Positions 1-11,785 of a stretch of 64,000 bases of DNA are shown here, in pieces. The stretch comes from Durusdinium trenchii (lineage: Eukaryota; Sar; Dinophyceae; Suessiales; Symbiodiniaceae), in contig CAXAMN010026362.1 in NCBI GenBank assembly GCA_963970005.1, positions 494,556-558,555 on the forward strand, written 5' to 3'. Numbering within the stretch: position 1 is the first letter of the stretch; each line of letters begins with the position of its first letter. The notes below the pieces were generated by a model. The model did no database searches. It was not told the origin of the DNA and saw only the letters and a list, made by a program, of their open reading frames with translations. The translations under genes and the position numbers were made by a program.

Positions 1-95
1 CAGGGAAATACCTGACGGCCACAGCGAACTTCAAACACCATCACCGCTCCATGGGAAAACGGTGGAAATACCAGTCCGCAACAAGCGACAAGAAA

Positions 96-235
96 TGCAC
101 CTGTTTCTATCGCTACTAGTAAGGCACTTGTTTCTAGTAGCGTCCTTGCTACTACTAGTAAGGCACTTGCTACTAGTAGCGATGCACTTGTTCCTAGTAG
201 CGAACAAGTGCCTTACTCCAGAAATGAGTTTTCAA
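96..235. repeat. Intronic-type 21-nt repeat array (family A)
   Basis: Tandem, imperfect copies of a unit of about 21 nt built around CTACTAGTAG and followed by variants of CGATGCACTTG or CGTCCTTG. The CTACTAGTAG core is its own reverse complement. The array overlaps the very end of the last exon of the minus-strand gene at 232-1718 and otherwise lies just 3' of it. Confidence 0.85.
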
Positions 236-1718
236 TCGTAGGATCTGCAAATCCATTGATTCGACCCAGTTCTAGATCCCACTTTTGACAGCCTGGCTTC
301 CTCTCCATCGGCGAACTTGTAAGCAAACGCACCACCTGAGAACTCAGCTTGTGAGCAAAACCAGCCGGACATGTTTCGGCCACATCGGACGGTCGCCCGA
401 CCAGAATTCGCGACGGAGACCTTGATGTCCCTTCCGCATGTTTTTACACCACATGTTTTTCGAACAAACGCGCGACGCGGTGCTACCCGGTGGCTACCCG
501 GTTGCTACCCATGAAGGTGCTCGTCGAAACTCCGACCGACTTGTACGGGAGAACTCGATTGGTCAGGTCTGAGACACTGGGACAGTGCAAGCCACAGCTC
601 GAAAACTCCTGGTCAAAGCATATCTGCCTCTTGAAGGTCTTCGCACACCGAATTCGTGAGAATCACAGTGTCTTGGTGCCGAATTGAAAAGAAACAGGAG
701 GCCAGTCCGGTCAAAAGACTATTCCGGACTAGGTGTGAATGAGTTGCGATGAAACACCAAGAAAGACAATAGGCTGGTTGCTGACCGTCGAAGATTGTGA
801 GATGAGGTGAAATCGTCAAGGCTATATCTGTCGCAAACGCCGTGATACCATGGCAACCGTTCTTTTCTTTTTGTCCGGCTCTAACTTGAGAAGCGAATCC
901 CGCTCTGGTTGTGACAAGTTTGAACGTAACAGCGCTGCTACTTACGCCAACACTCCAATCAACACCCTAAAACTAAAGTGAAAACAAATGAGTGAACAAA
1001 GTAAGGCTTGATTATGGTACCACATGCCAAGTGAGCTGAAGACACACATCAAAGAAAAGCTAAAGTGCAACCGAAAGAAGGTGAAGCACTGTGAGATTTC
1101 AGCACGAGAGAAGTTGAAGTGAGAAGGAGGCGAAGGAGCCATGCGACTGACATCGGGATGGCCTCCAACCTACTAGCGTCATTGTTACTAGTGGCTTCTT
1201 GCCCCTAGTAGTACGGCCAGGAGCCCCTAGTAGCGTCCTTGCTCCTAGTAGCGATGCCAGGAGCCCCTAGTAGCTTTTTGTTCCTAATATCGATGGCCTC
1301 CAACCTTACACCGTCTTCTGAATCATCCCTAGTCTGTCCAAACTTACCCATTACGCATCTGAAGATGAAGTGGCTCTGGTCGTGCACTGCGCGCAAGCGG
1401 AGCGGATCCCCGTGGTCCTTGGGTCTCAGCCAAGCGAAGTGCGTGGCGCCCTTCCGGAGCAACGCCTCTAAGGTCACCTCCTGAAAGCGGCCTCGCCAGG
1501 CTCTGTTATTCATAGCGAACATTGCTCCGTGCCAGGAGCTAGCGCCCTTGCTCCTAGTAGAAATGCCCTTTGTTACTACATCTTGGATGCTCATCACATC
1601 TGTAGCTACACTGCCCCCAGATCGAGGCTCCCGCCTTGCCGAGACAAGGCCTCCGAGACCTCTTCCGGCAGCGGTGAAGAGCCACCGAAGAGCAGCCCGG
1701 TGCCCACGCTCGTTGGAC
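232..1718 (-). CDS. Hypothetical spliced gene, four candidate exons
   Basis: I do not recognise the product. Four GC3-rich minus-strand blocks join in phase: 1615-1718, 1355-1480, 498-608 and 232-420, the last ending in TGA. The inferred introns are 1481-1614 (GC donor), 609-1354 (GT donor) and 421-497 (GT donor), all ending in AG. The second block is 42 codons, the third 37 and the fourth 63 with the stop. The encoded segment is soluble-looking and Cys-rich in the last two exons. The first two introns both contain 21-nt repeat arrays (1528-1570 and 1155-1306), while the exons are almost free of them. The start codon and upstream exons were not found. The model rests on open frames, third-position GC and splice phase only; any single exon could be wrong. 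Confidence 0.42.
1155..1306. repeat. Mixed family A and B repeat array inside an intron
   Basis: Begins and ends with the family-B module GATGGCCTCCAACC. In between are family-A modules with CCTAGTAGCG and GCCAGGAGCC. It shows that the two repeat types are modules of one system. It lies within the inferred intron 609-1354 of the adjacent minus-strand gene. Confidence 0.85.
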
Positions 1719-2364
1719 CTGAAGAGAGACCGTCGTGAGACGGTCTGTCTTCGCCCCAAACCCGGCCCCATCCCGAGCTCCTTTCTTCTTTTCCAAGCGT
1801 CTGATGGAGGTGGTTCCAACAACATTACAGTCCTTGTCGAAGTAAATGTATCCTGAGATCGACAAAGCAAACATGGTGGTCTATGTCTTCATACGTCTTC
1901 ATTATATGTATAGTAAGAAGAAGCTACTAGGAACAAGGTGCTTCATATGTCTTCCAAAATCCTCTTTTCATCCAAAGGTCCGCCGTATTCCAAGAACGCT
2001 CGCTCAGGGCCACTTAGTGGCCAAAGCTCTGGATGCTTCGATTTGTCAACCTCGCTGCGCTGAGAGTGCTTCTAACCGGCACTTTCTATACAATTCTCAT
2101 CAAGGCAAAGTTTCTCCTTGGCAACGGTCTTTCTTTCGTTTTGCCCTTTTGTACTTCATTGAGACCTTTAAGCTTTTCTATTTTCCTTCTGTTCTTTCTT
2201 CTTTCCTTGGTGATTCAAACGTTTACTCAGAATTCCACCAGCTACTCCTGCAATGCCTTCGAAAACCACTCAGGACGATGCAGGATACGCCCAGGCAAAA
2301 TATGCAGCACTCTTGGGAATACCTCCAAGGAACACCCAAGAGGACAGACATCTCAAGACATTGC

Positions 2365-3430
2365 TATTGAGGTGGAGGCTATCGCTCTTAGGTTAGACAT
2401 TAAATATTAGGATGAAGGTCATTGCTAGTTGGTTGGAGGCCATCGCTAGTGGGTTGGAGGCCATAACTAGTAGGTTGGAGGCCAGTGCTCTTAGGTTGAA
2501 GGTCATTGCTACCTGTAGGTTGNNNNNNNNNNNNNNNNNNNNNNNNNNNNNNNNNNNNNNNNNNNNNNNNNNNNNNNNNNNNNNNNNNNNNNNNNNNNNN
2601 NNNNNNNNNNNNNNNNNNNNNNNNNNNNNNNNNNNNNNNNNNNNNNNNNNNNNNNNNNNNNNNNNNNNNNNNNNNNNNNNNNNNNNNNNNNNNNNNNNNN
2701 NNNNNNNNNNNNNNNNNNNNNNNNNNNNNNNNNNNNNNNNNNNNNNNNNNNNNNNNNNNNNNNNNNNNNNNNNNNNNNNNNNNNNNNNNNNNNNNNNNNN
2801 NNNNNNNNNNNNNNNNNNNNNNNNNNNNNNNNNNNNNNNNNNNNNNNNNNNNNNNNNNNNNNNNNNNNNNNNNNNNNNNNNNNNNNNNNNNNNNNNNNNN
2901 NNNNNNNNNNNNNNNNNNNNNNNNNNNNNNNNNNNNNNNNNNNNNNNNNNNNNNNNNNNNNNNNNNNNNNNNNNNNNNNNNNNNNNNNNNNNNNNNNNNN
3001 NNNNNNNNNNNNNNNNNNNNNNNNNNNNNNNNNNNNNNNNNNNNNNNNNNNNNNNNNNNNNNNNNNNNNNNNNNNNNNNNNNNNNNNNNNNNNNNNNNNN
3101 NNNNNNNNNNNNNNNNNNNNNNNNNNNNNNNNNNNNNNNNNNNNNNNNNNNNNNNNNNNNNNNNNNNNNNNNNNNNNNNNNNNNNNNNNNNNNNNNNNNN
3201 NNNNNNNNNNNNNNNNNNNNNNNNNNNNNNNNNNNNNNNNNNNNNNNNNNNNNNNNNNNNNNNNNNNNNNNNNNNNNNNNNNNNNNNNNNNNNNNNNNNN
3301 NNNNNNNNNTAAATTGGAGGCCATCGCTACTAGGGTGGAGGCCATTGCCCTTAGGTGGAATGTCATTGTACCAGTAGTAGGTTGGAGGCCATTGCTAGTA
3401 AATTGGAGGCCATCGCTACTAGGGTGGAGG
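2365..3430. repeat. Family B repeat array containing an assembly gap
   Basis: Copies of GGTTGGAGGCCATCGCTAG-like units with about 21-nt spacing run from about 2365 into the gap at 2523, and resume at 3310 to about 3430. The unresolved middle is most simply more of the same tandem array. Confidence 0.85.
2523..3309. other. Assembly gap (787 N)
   Basis: A run of N of unknown true length flanked on both sides by family-B repeats. Any long open frame crossing it is an artefact. Confidence 0.99.
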
Positions 3431-3709
3431 AAAGACTTTACGGCATCTGATGACATCTCTTCACCGTTTTGGGGCACCAGCGGCGGCCCGAGTAGCTGTT
3501 GACAGAGTTGTTGGATGCAAAGGGGAGCAATGACAGAACCTGACACGAACAGTTGCGACACGGCTGTTCAAAGCACACATTGAACAAGAGACACTTCGGG
3601 CAAAGAGCAAGAACTCACCCTCTTCAAGGCCAATCTCGCAAGGCTGCACGCCCACCATGAAGCCTCAATCAGTCAATGTGCTTTTGAAGTATTTTGGAAG
3701 CGCATTTCC

Positions 3710-3800
3710 ATTGCTAATAGGTTGGAGGCCATCGCTATAGTAGGCTGGAGGCCATCTCAATTATGGTGGAGGCCATAGCTATTAGGTTGGAGGCCAAACT
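3710..3800. repeat. Family B repeat array
   Basis: Four units of the GGTTGGAGGCCATCGC type, one degenerate. They end next to a candidate minus-strand exon that stops at 3809. Confidence 0.8.
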
Positions 3801-3808
3801 TGTCAGCG

Positions 3809-4119
3809 TCAGCTTGCTTTGTGTTCGTTCCGGTCCAATGGCAACACCCATACACTGTGCCCTGCCAGGAGGCTGGTTTCGCTGTTGGGATCCGGCTTCT
3901 TGGCGTGTGGCAAACTGAAGAACTCGTTGAAGACTCGAGGGAACTGAGCTGCTTTCACCATGACCTCGGCAACGAAAAGCTGTCACGCGACCCGAAGCTG
4001 TCACGTGACTCGCTCGGTGCGCTGAGCGCGGTCCGAGACACGAAGGGCCCCACGGTGTTGGGAAACTCCAAATTCAGCAGCTCCGCGTCAAAGCCGGCTG
4101 TGCGAATCGGGTAGGCCAC
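3809..4119 (-). CDS. Unassigned exon pair downstream of the GalT-like gene
   Basis: Two GC3-rich minus-strand blocks of unknown product. One starts after a CTCTCAG acceptor at 4119 and stays open to about 3959. The second starts after a CAG acceptor at 3943, reads about 44 codons and meets TGA at 3809-3811, although a GC donor just before that stop is possible. They lie about 110 bp downstream of the stop of the GalT-like gene on the same strand. They may be the beginning of the next gene in a tandem array or alternative 3' exons. A further open block at 3600-3660 and another at 3440-3561 may belong with them. I found no family motif. Confidence 0.33.
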
Positions 4120-4228
4120 CTGAGAGGGAATGTGAAGTGGTAGACCTTGACCTCGTTCTGGATCGAGATGCAAAGTTATGACTTCTGAAAAGATACAGTG
4201 AGGGTGCCTACCCCTCCGAGAATGGTTT

Positions 4229-7200
4229 TCACAGGCTGAGCGGCTGACCCATGGTGGCTTTCCACATCAACTCACTTCGTCGACGGCCGACGGCTCCAGC
4301 ACCCGCCCTGGCCTCCTGTAGCAAAGCCGTCCGCATCTCCCGGGCTTCTTCTTCAGGCAATTGCCTTGTTGGATTGCGCAAGGATGGAGCGAAGCGAGTA
4401 GGAGCAAGGACGCTACTGGGGGCTCCTGGCGGTGCTACTAGGAGCAATGAAGCTACTAGGGGCTCCTGGCATCGCTACTAGGAGCAAGGGCGCTACTAGG
4501 AGCTCGTTTTTTGCTTCTTTCCGGTCAGTTCTGCAGCATGCACGCAGAATGCGCCTTGTCACGTCCACGCCGCTGGCAAGGCCAAAACCAGACGATTTCT
4601 GCGGAACACCTCAGGGAGATCTGGAACCAGACTGCGTTCTTGTTGGCTGGAACGAGGCAGTCTGGACTTGTTTAAAGTACTTTCGTCAAAACATTGTGGA
4701 GGCTCTAGATGTGCTTTCTTCTTCACAATGTTCTCTTATACGGTGCTAGGCCTGAATGTCCAACTCTTTTTGCCATGCTTTTGTTGGACTTGGCCCTTTT
4801 GCTCGGAACAAGAACGAGACGGGAAGAAGGCGTTTGAAACTCCGGGTGCGGAGTAACCTAGAGCCATTTTTTGGATCAGGCAATGAAGAGGACTGAAGCG
4901 CAAACTTACCAACTCAAATCAACTTGAAGTCAAGTTGCGAATGTGAAGAGTCCAGCAGAAGCTTCGCTCAACTTCTTCCCGCTCCTGCCGGCTGGATAGT
5001 GGGCCAAGGGCCATCGTACCACCGAACCACTGCGTCCATTCCTTGAAGCCCAACATCTGTCGTTAGCACCACCCAACAACTTCAGCTGTGAGGTCCAAAC
5101 CTCACCAGTAACAAGGGCATCGCTACTAGTAACAAGGGCATTACTACTAGTAGCAAGAAGCTACTAGTCTTGCGGTCGCTTTTTTTGCCTTTTCCACCGA
5201 TCGAATGGACCGTCCATTGGTCGCTGTCGCGTCCTCGTCGTCGGGGAAGGCGTGAGCAGTTGGGGCGCTCTCCCAAAACAAGTTGTAGGATGGATCGTCC
5301 TGGCGCCGAGGTCACGGACAGCTTTTCCTCTTTCGGTTCGCAACCAGAGTAGTTTCTAGCCTAGTTCTTTGCGGCTAGGCTTGTGCGTAGTTGACCAATG
5401 TCATAAAACCATCCAGAAAGAATGCACATCAAAAACCCTTGGCCTTTAGTCACCGGTGTGGAGAAGAACCCATGGATTTTCTGTGAGATGTCACCAGCGA
5501 TCTTAGCCTGCCATAGGTTTGGGGGGTCCCGGTTCTAATCCACAGTGAGGGATTCGCAACCAAAAGGACATTGGATGCCATGAATGAATCCGTCGGGGCT
5601 CCTGTCCAAACCTCCATTTCGTGAATATTCATCACTATCCACTATCCTCATGTGCGTCACGAAAGTCCACCACAGACGTCTACCAAACCCAAATGAACAG
5701 AAAAAACACTCGTTCACCACCATCCCTCCATGAACCAGCATGTACCTGCCTTTCCGATGCTATGCGGGAGCTATCCTGCGTCCCTGTGTAGAAGCTTACT
5801 TGAGCTACTAGCTACCTTACTAGCTACCTAGCTACCTCTTCCTCTATCCGCGGCCTTGGAGGCCCGGGCCGCGTCCTTGAACCGATAGAGCGACGCCAAG
5901 AGCAGACGCAAGAGCCGTCCCAAGTCTTTCAGCTCTTCCTCCGTGGAATCCTCGAAGCGACTGCAATGCCGCTTCGGCGCCACGATGATGCGCCTGGGCG
6001 ACGTTCGACGCGACGATCGCGTGGGACCGGACGAAGCATCCTGTCCTACCCACCAGTGGACTAGTAGCTGCTTCCTGTCCTGCCCAACATGGTGTATGTA
6101 GATTCCTGCAAGTCTGCCGTATCCGGATTCCACAGCCATCGCTCTGCGTTCCAAGAGACCCTCTGGGCACTTGTGCGAAGGGCACCGACGCCACGAAGTG
6201 CTCCGTTTGGTGCACCAGTCGAGACACGCTCATCGCATTGCCCCCAGTGACATCTTCCACATAGATCCTCGCAAGGCATCTAAAATACCATGGAAGATGG
6301 AAAAACAACACCAGGTCCAGTTTGCACTTGCCTAGGTCCTTAAGACTCAAAAAGACCATGTTGAACATCACCCAATGCCCGGCCCCTTTTTTGTTTTCCC
6401 GCACTGAAGTGTCCCATGAGCGGACCCTATTCGTGGCTACGTTGTGAAAGGATGCTTGCAATTTAACCAGGCGTTTTTTTTCTTTTTTTTTCGTTTGTTT
6501 TGTGGATGGAGGTCTCAATGCGTTACCAACTTCACCCAAGTGGACATCTGGTCGATCGCTTTTCGCCCAGGAACTTGTGAACTCCAGAGCAGCCGTGAAG
6601 ATCGAAGAAGTCCTTGTGGTCCTGGCGATGCGGCGCGACGCGGCGCGATGCGTGTGGTGACACCGGTGTCGCCACCAAGGGCGGTCTCTGTGCTCCTGCA
6701 GTCGCCGCTCCAAGCTGCGGCTGACAATCGGCAAAGAGCAAATCCTGACTTTCTCTTCAAATCTGCTACCTTGTCTAGGATTTATCATGTCTTAGCATCG
6801 CTCTTGTTGAACTTGCAAGGTATCAAATATTCTGAACCAATGATCCTGTAGTACTAGCAGCTAGCAACAATGGCCATCACTGGCTCAGGAAGCGGTCAAG
6901 AATAGTTACGAACCTTCAAAAACACAGTGTGACTCCCCAGACCTTGACTCGCAGTGAGTACGAAACAACGCCAAGCTTGTGAAGCATTTCTGCCTACGAC
7001 GGGGGATCAGTGACTGCATCGAAGTGGCTGCATGTGTGGGTGAATCAGAGAGCCGCTGGCTTCGGCGCCATACTGCTTAAAATACCTCATCCAAGTAGCA
7101 CATGCAAAGTCGCCTTTCTTTGAGATCTAGTCACTCGTCTGTTTGCAATGATTCTGTTGGAATAAATCGCAATGGTGTGCACCTCTGTTTTCTTCACAAG

Positions 7201-8944
7201 AAAGCACGATGCCATGGGCAAAGCTTCCCTTGGTTCGGTACATGAGCTGCAAGACTCGCTGGCACTTTCGCAGTGAACGCCCTGCGTTCGAAGTCGGCGG
7301 TCGTTAAGCACCCAAAGCACGGGGGAGCAGCGAAAGGACGGGTTGTCGGTGAAACGAATGGTCTGAAGACCTTGATGTTTAGAGAGAAGAGCTTGGTGTT
7401 CTTTAGCTTGTTTGGAATGAAAAGCTGAGTTCTGTCCAAGCAAATCGGCATGTGTGAGGGAAGGAAGGACTGCTAGGTTCCTTGATGGGTCTGCTTCTTG
7501 CTTTGCCTCATCATTTGTTACTCAGAAGGCTAGTGAATGCTGTTTCCTTCCAAGGAATGCTTCAACATCTCACGCCTGGATTCTCTCACCGCTTGCTGAA
7601 TAAGCTTTCTTCTAGCACGAAAGCAAACATCCATCTATATCCAAAGTGGAGATGAGATTGCTTTGCTTTTGATGTCTCCGTGCGTTTCCTATCCTCTATA
7701 CTCCCCACGAAACGGATAAAACATCTGATGTGCAAGGATCTCGTCCTGCCTCGAGCAGCCATGGCGCGGAGTGAATTGACCACCTACCAAGCGCCCCAGA
7801 GTAGCCCCAAAGTTTTAGAGGACGTTTCGGTTCAACTAGGAGCAAAGGAAGCTACTACGGGCTCCTCATCGCTACTAGAAGCAAATAGCTACGTAACAAA
7901 GGGCATCGCTACTAGGAGCAAGGACGCTACTAGGGGCTCCTGGCCTTACTACTAGGAGCATTCTTGCTACTAGGAACAAGATCTTGCAAAAAAATGGCAG
8001 TTGATGTCAACATCTCCGAGAAGGTGGTCACCGCCATTTGAGGCGCATGAGTGCATGGAACTAAGAACATCTACCAAGAATCGAAGCACTCTCCAGCCAC
8101 ATTTCCACTGCCAACTGTGAAACTAGGGAAAGCTGCACCACGGGGGTGCTGTTTGCTTCGTTGGCACCTCTTTTCGGATCTCCAGGGCACGCTGAGTGTG
8201 GAGTACGGCCAGGAGCACCTAGTAGCGTCCTTGTTCCTAGTAGTACTGCCAGGAGCCTCGAGCAGCCTCAGTGTTCCGTTCGTAGCGATCTTGGAAAAGG
8301 GACCCTTTCACGACCGCCGCCGCCCGCCTGGGCGTCGTCGGCGATGCCAATGAGTGCATTGTGCGTCGGCGATTCCACCACCACCTCGCTGGCACCAAAG
8401 CCATCCACCATCCTTCGAGCAAACAAATCGGATTCGAGCCCCTTTTTTGGGCCACAAGGAGCTTCGTTCGCGATGCCAACCCGACCAAAGGGGATGAAAA
8501 GGGCGCCTTTCTGCCGACCCGCGAAAACTGGCTTCGAACCAACGACGGCTGTTTGGACCTCCTTGGATCTTCATCCGTTTTCTTATTCCGAAAAGGCGAT
8601 TTCATAGAAACCCTGCGAGGGCTTCAGCTGGCAGAATTATGGTGAGGCCCTTTTCCCACCCCAACAGGATTCACTATGGCTTCCAATTTCCTCGCGAGCT
8701 CAGAGCGTTTGTGTTCCAGTTCTCTCCTGTACAAGGGATGATCCGCGTCCGGATTGGCCGCATGGTTGTCATGGTCCCCGAAGCAGGCCGCGTGCTTTGT
8801 GCGGTCGAAGGGGAAGGGCTTTTCATAAAGCTCCTGGGATTGGAGCGAACGGATCGAACAGCTCGGGGTTGCCAATTCCCTATGCATCTGCCAGCCGCGC
8901 ACCACTTTCAGCCTTACACACGGTAGGTTTTGCAGGGATATCAT
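4229..8944 (-). CDS. GalT-like nucleotidyltransferase (HIT superfamily), spliced
   Basis: Exons in transcript order: candidate first exon ending 8696 (start unresolved), then 8328-8561, 7206-7264, 7029-7085, 6560-6685, 6160-6267, 5855-5993, 5189-5299, 4939-4984, 4555-4609 and 4229-4364 (TGA). From 8561 onward they join in phase to 356 codons plus stop, close to the usual length of GalT and ADP-glucose phosphorylase. Visible family features, in order, are: GASEVVVESPTHN; an EASGSLIHPHMQ block with the H-x-H-x-Q active site (7029-7042), whose second His carries the nucleotidyl intermediate in GalT; TEHFVASVPFA; IIVAPKRHCSRF; PSYNLFWESAP; and a C-terminal LPEEEAREMR helix. The family transfers a nucleoside monophosphate between a sugar phosphate and a nucleotide in soluble sugar metabolism. 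Whether this one prefers galactose-1-phosphate or ADP-glucose chemistry cannot be told. Nine of ten introns have GC donors; 6159 has GT. Several introns carry the 21-nt repeats. Confidence 0.72.
4396..4505. repeat. Family A repeats inside GalT-like intron 4365-4554
   Basis: Units of CTACTAGGAGCAAGG and GGGGCTCCTGGC alternate through most of this 190-nt intron. The intron boundaries share the direct repeat ACAAGGC: the donor side is ACAAG|GC and the acceptor side ACAAG|GC. Confidence 0.85.
5104..5170. repeat. Family A repeats inside GalT-like intron 4985-5188
   Basis: Three consecutive units, each with ACTAGTA and AACAAGGGCAT or AGCAAGAAG, lie between the mapped exons 5189-5299 and 4939-4984. 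Confidence 0.85.
5790..5837. repeat. Short GCTACTAGCTACC tandem repeat
   Basis: Degenerate tandem of AGCTAC / CTAGCTACCT lying in the inferred intron 5300-5854 of the GalT-like gene. Confidence 0.7.
7838..7978. repeat. Family A repeats inside GalT-like intron 7265-8327
   Basis: At least six units with ACTAGGAGCAAGGA, GGGCTCCTGGCC and related modules, in the longest intron of the gene. Confidence 0.85.
8205..8290. repeat. Family A repeats, opposite orientation
   Basis: GCCAGGAGCACCTAGTAGCG, CTTGTTCCTAGTAG and related modules, in the same intron as 7838-7978 but in reverse orientation. The family is therefore not strand-locked to the gene. Confidence 0.8.
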
Positions 8945-9260
8945 ACGAAGAGTTTCCTCAATCTTTCATTGTCTCACACAACTGTTTTTGCAAATACCAT
9001 ACTGTAAACATCTGTAAACACATGCGTGGCAGCACTCTTCACTGATGTAGCTTTGGTGAGCCATAGCTTCACGGAAGAAGAGCTCGAACAATGTACGGAG
9101 TGGCCAATTTCCCATTGCTCTCCTGTGGAGTAAGTAGATATGGAAAAGGATTGCGAAGAACTCGGACCAGCCACTTTGTCTTGTCCTCCTGGCGAGGTCT
9201 CCCAAAAAGGCTCTGGTCTCCAAGCTGCTTCTGTTGTAATCCCACCATTTGCGACAGTTT

Positions 9261-9480
9261 CTACATGTTTCTACATACCAATTCAACTGATGACATTGAA
9301 TCGATAGGCATGGAAAACAAACCACTTGAGGAGGCCAGGCGCATGTAGTTCGACGCCACGGGCACCGAAGAACCCTGCCACGTCGCCTCGTTCTCGGGTA
9401 AGCCTTCGCGTTCTTCCAGGCGTCCGTCGGGCCAAACTCGAAGCACCTGCACCGGGCCACGCCGAACCGGGCGAATCCCA
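9261..9480 (-). CDS. Possible exon upstream of the GalT-like gene
   Basis: A minus-strand GC3-rich open block of about 65 codons, rich in Glu, Asp and Ser, lies about 300 bp upstream of the first assigned GalT-like exon. It could be the N-terminal exon of that gene, the end of another gene, or chance. I see no conserved motif in it, and a second frame is also open here. Confidence 0.22.
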
Positions 9481-9529
9481 TGAGTCCAGGATGTTGGATA
9501 TCCATGTTCGTGATCCAGCGAATAAGAAC

Positions 9530-9650
9530 CGGCTAGCGATGACCTCCAACCTACGGTGCGTCCTTGTTACTGGCATCCTTCCTTGCTCCTAGTAGTGATG
9601 GCCAGGAGCCTCTATAGTAGCTTCTTGCTCCGTTCGTAGCGATGGCCCTT
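9530..9650. repeat. Family A/B repeat array
   Basis: Starts with CTAGCGATGACCTCCAACCT (B module, reverse) and continues with TTGCTCCTAGTAGTGATGG and CCGTTCGTAGCGATGG (A modules). Confidence 0.8.
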
Positions 9651-10085
9651 TGCTCCTCGAACGACCAGAAACACGTGAACTTCCACACTTCGCGCCCGCC
9701 TCAGTGGGTTCTTCTCGTCCCTTACACAAAGGGCACTTGGCCTGGGCGGCACCCGCTGGGGGGAGGAGACTCGAAGTAAAGGTGAATCGCCCAACGTGCG
9801 AAATCAGCCTCAGCCTCTTCAGTCTACTCCAGCCCTCCCTTCAACCCCGTCGCATGCGGAGCTCCGCTCCGTTTTTGACGAGCCGAGCTCCGCACGTCGT
9901 GGGTGGGTTGCTCGTGTGCTCGTAGCTCGCTGCGCTCCTTGCTGCGGTACTGCCGCACCTTCGAAGGCCCGGCCTTGACGTCCACGAAGAAGCAACACCA
10001 ATGCCTTTCAGCGAGGAATGCTGGAGGACTCCATCCAGAGGGCTCGAAAGGGCAGATTTCCAGTGTAATGCCTATGTGCAATGTA

Positions 10086-10104
10086 CATATATATATATAT
10101 ATAC
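10086..10104. repeat. AT dinucleotide microsatellite
   Basis: An uninterrupted TA run of about 18 nt. A second AT-rich patch with TATCTATATATG follows at about 10185-10201. Confidence 0.85.
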
Positions 10105-11731
10105 ACATACCCAAGGTCTCTTCTCAATTGATGACCTGTTGGAGGGTGCTGCTCTATATTCAATGTATGCATGATACTAGTATACATATATCTATATATG
10201 TGGAAGTGGACGGTGGGCCCCAACCAGTTCAGTGAAATTCTCCTGCAAGAGTTGTTTCGTCGACTTTTCTTGGCGGCAAAAACCTGCACACCCAGCCATG
10301 TGGCCTAGTCAATGCATCTTGCCGCAAGAGCCGCAAGCGTGAACCACTTTCGTACTCGCCTTGCCTGAGAAAAGTTCGCAAGGAGAGGGAGGAGCTTGGC
10401 TCTGGACCAAATTTTTGGAAGCTAGGAAGAAAACACATGGCCACTCTCTAGAGTCTATAGAGAAATTCACAACTTCAACTAACGAGCAATCATTAATAAG
10501 AAGTCACCAGCAAATGGACACATGTCTTGGAAATTTGTGTCACTCTCGTTTCATTCTTAACTTCAGGACTTAAACAACTCTAGGATTCATGAGCATCCTT
10601 CAAGAATGCCACACGAACATCCAAACGCCGGACGAAGACGAGCCACCCACCCAGGCGTCGCCAAAAGCGGTTCTCGCCCTCATAGGAGAGGCGCCTCTCC
10701 TGATTTCAGGGAGAGACGACGAAGGAAAGCCGAGAGAAAGCTCATGTGGGTTTTGGTTTCCGCTCCGGGCCAAAGCAACCTTTCAAAGGCCTAAAGCTAA
10801 GTCGGTTTTAGAACCTTTTCGTTGGAAACATGGTGTTCGGCATCTAACTTCGGCATCTGTTCTTACATCGTTTTCGCTTGTCTCACCAAAGCCTTCTCCG
10901 TTTTCGCTCAACGAAGGGCGCATCGCCTCCTGAGTCTTGGGACTCGTCTGTGTCTCACCGGAGATCTGTCGCGCCAGCTGACAGCGGTCGGGCGTCAGCA
11001 GCCGCTGCAGGGAGCTTCCTGCAGTGGGCCACGTGGCCACGTGCTTTTGCGAAGCCAAAAATGCGGTCGTGGCAAGTGGCGTGCATCACTGAACTGGCGT
11101 GCATGGCCGCGTCCAACTGACGTGGAGAACATGAACTAGGCCAACTAGGCGATAGAGAACGCGTGAAGCAGTGGTCGAAACGTCGTGCTCCTGAGCCACT
11201 GTGTGGCAGCTTGAGTAAATAGCTATCCAAGGCTGTTCGCAGCACAGGCCCCAGCTTGGAGGCCTCACATGGCACCAAATACAAAACAACAAGTGCTCCC
11301 CTTGGTACTTCTGGAGCCAGAAAGATTGAAGCCCGGAACTTGGATCGAAAGGACGCCAGTGCTCACGCTAGTGCTCCTGTCTTTCGAAGCAGTGATCAAG
11401 CATTCCACACCGAAACGATCTAAGCGGCAACATGTCCCTTCGTGGGGAGGGCGTCCAGCCTGACCCCACTGTCCGTGACGACCCTGTGGCCTCTGGGCGA
11501 TGCTTCAAGATGGAGCCACAAAGCGCATTGAGAAGATCCAAGATGCTGAGCTGCTGAAGAAGCAACTGATCCTCCTAGGAGCGAGCAAGGACGCTACGAA
11601 CGGGGCTCCTGACAACCCGATCAGAACACAAAGCTGGCACGATGTTTCCGACGGAGTGCACATGTCGTGGCACAGTGTTTGCAATTAGAATTAAAGTAAA
11701 ACTAAATTAAAGTAAGTAATAGCTTAATTGT

Positions 11732-11785
11732 TACTACTAGCGTGGCACTTGTTCCTAGTAGCGTGGCACTTGTTACTACTAGCGA
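11732..11785. repeat. Family A repeats
   Basis: Three near-identical units with ACTAGCGTGGCACTTGTT or CCTAGTAGCGTGGCACTTG. Confidence 0.8.

Noticed and set aside
96..235. CRISPR-like array
   Set aside because: Units are contiguous and imperfect, without unique spacers of fixed length, in a eukaryotic intron-rich context with no cas genes.
2412..3561. Long open frames over the N gap on both strands
   Set aside because: They are open only because N has no stops.
5844..6788. 314-residue minus-strand open frame
   Set aside because: It crosses three mapped GalT-like exons in changing frames plus introns; only the 6160-6267 part is in the coding frame.
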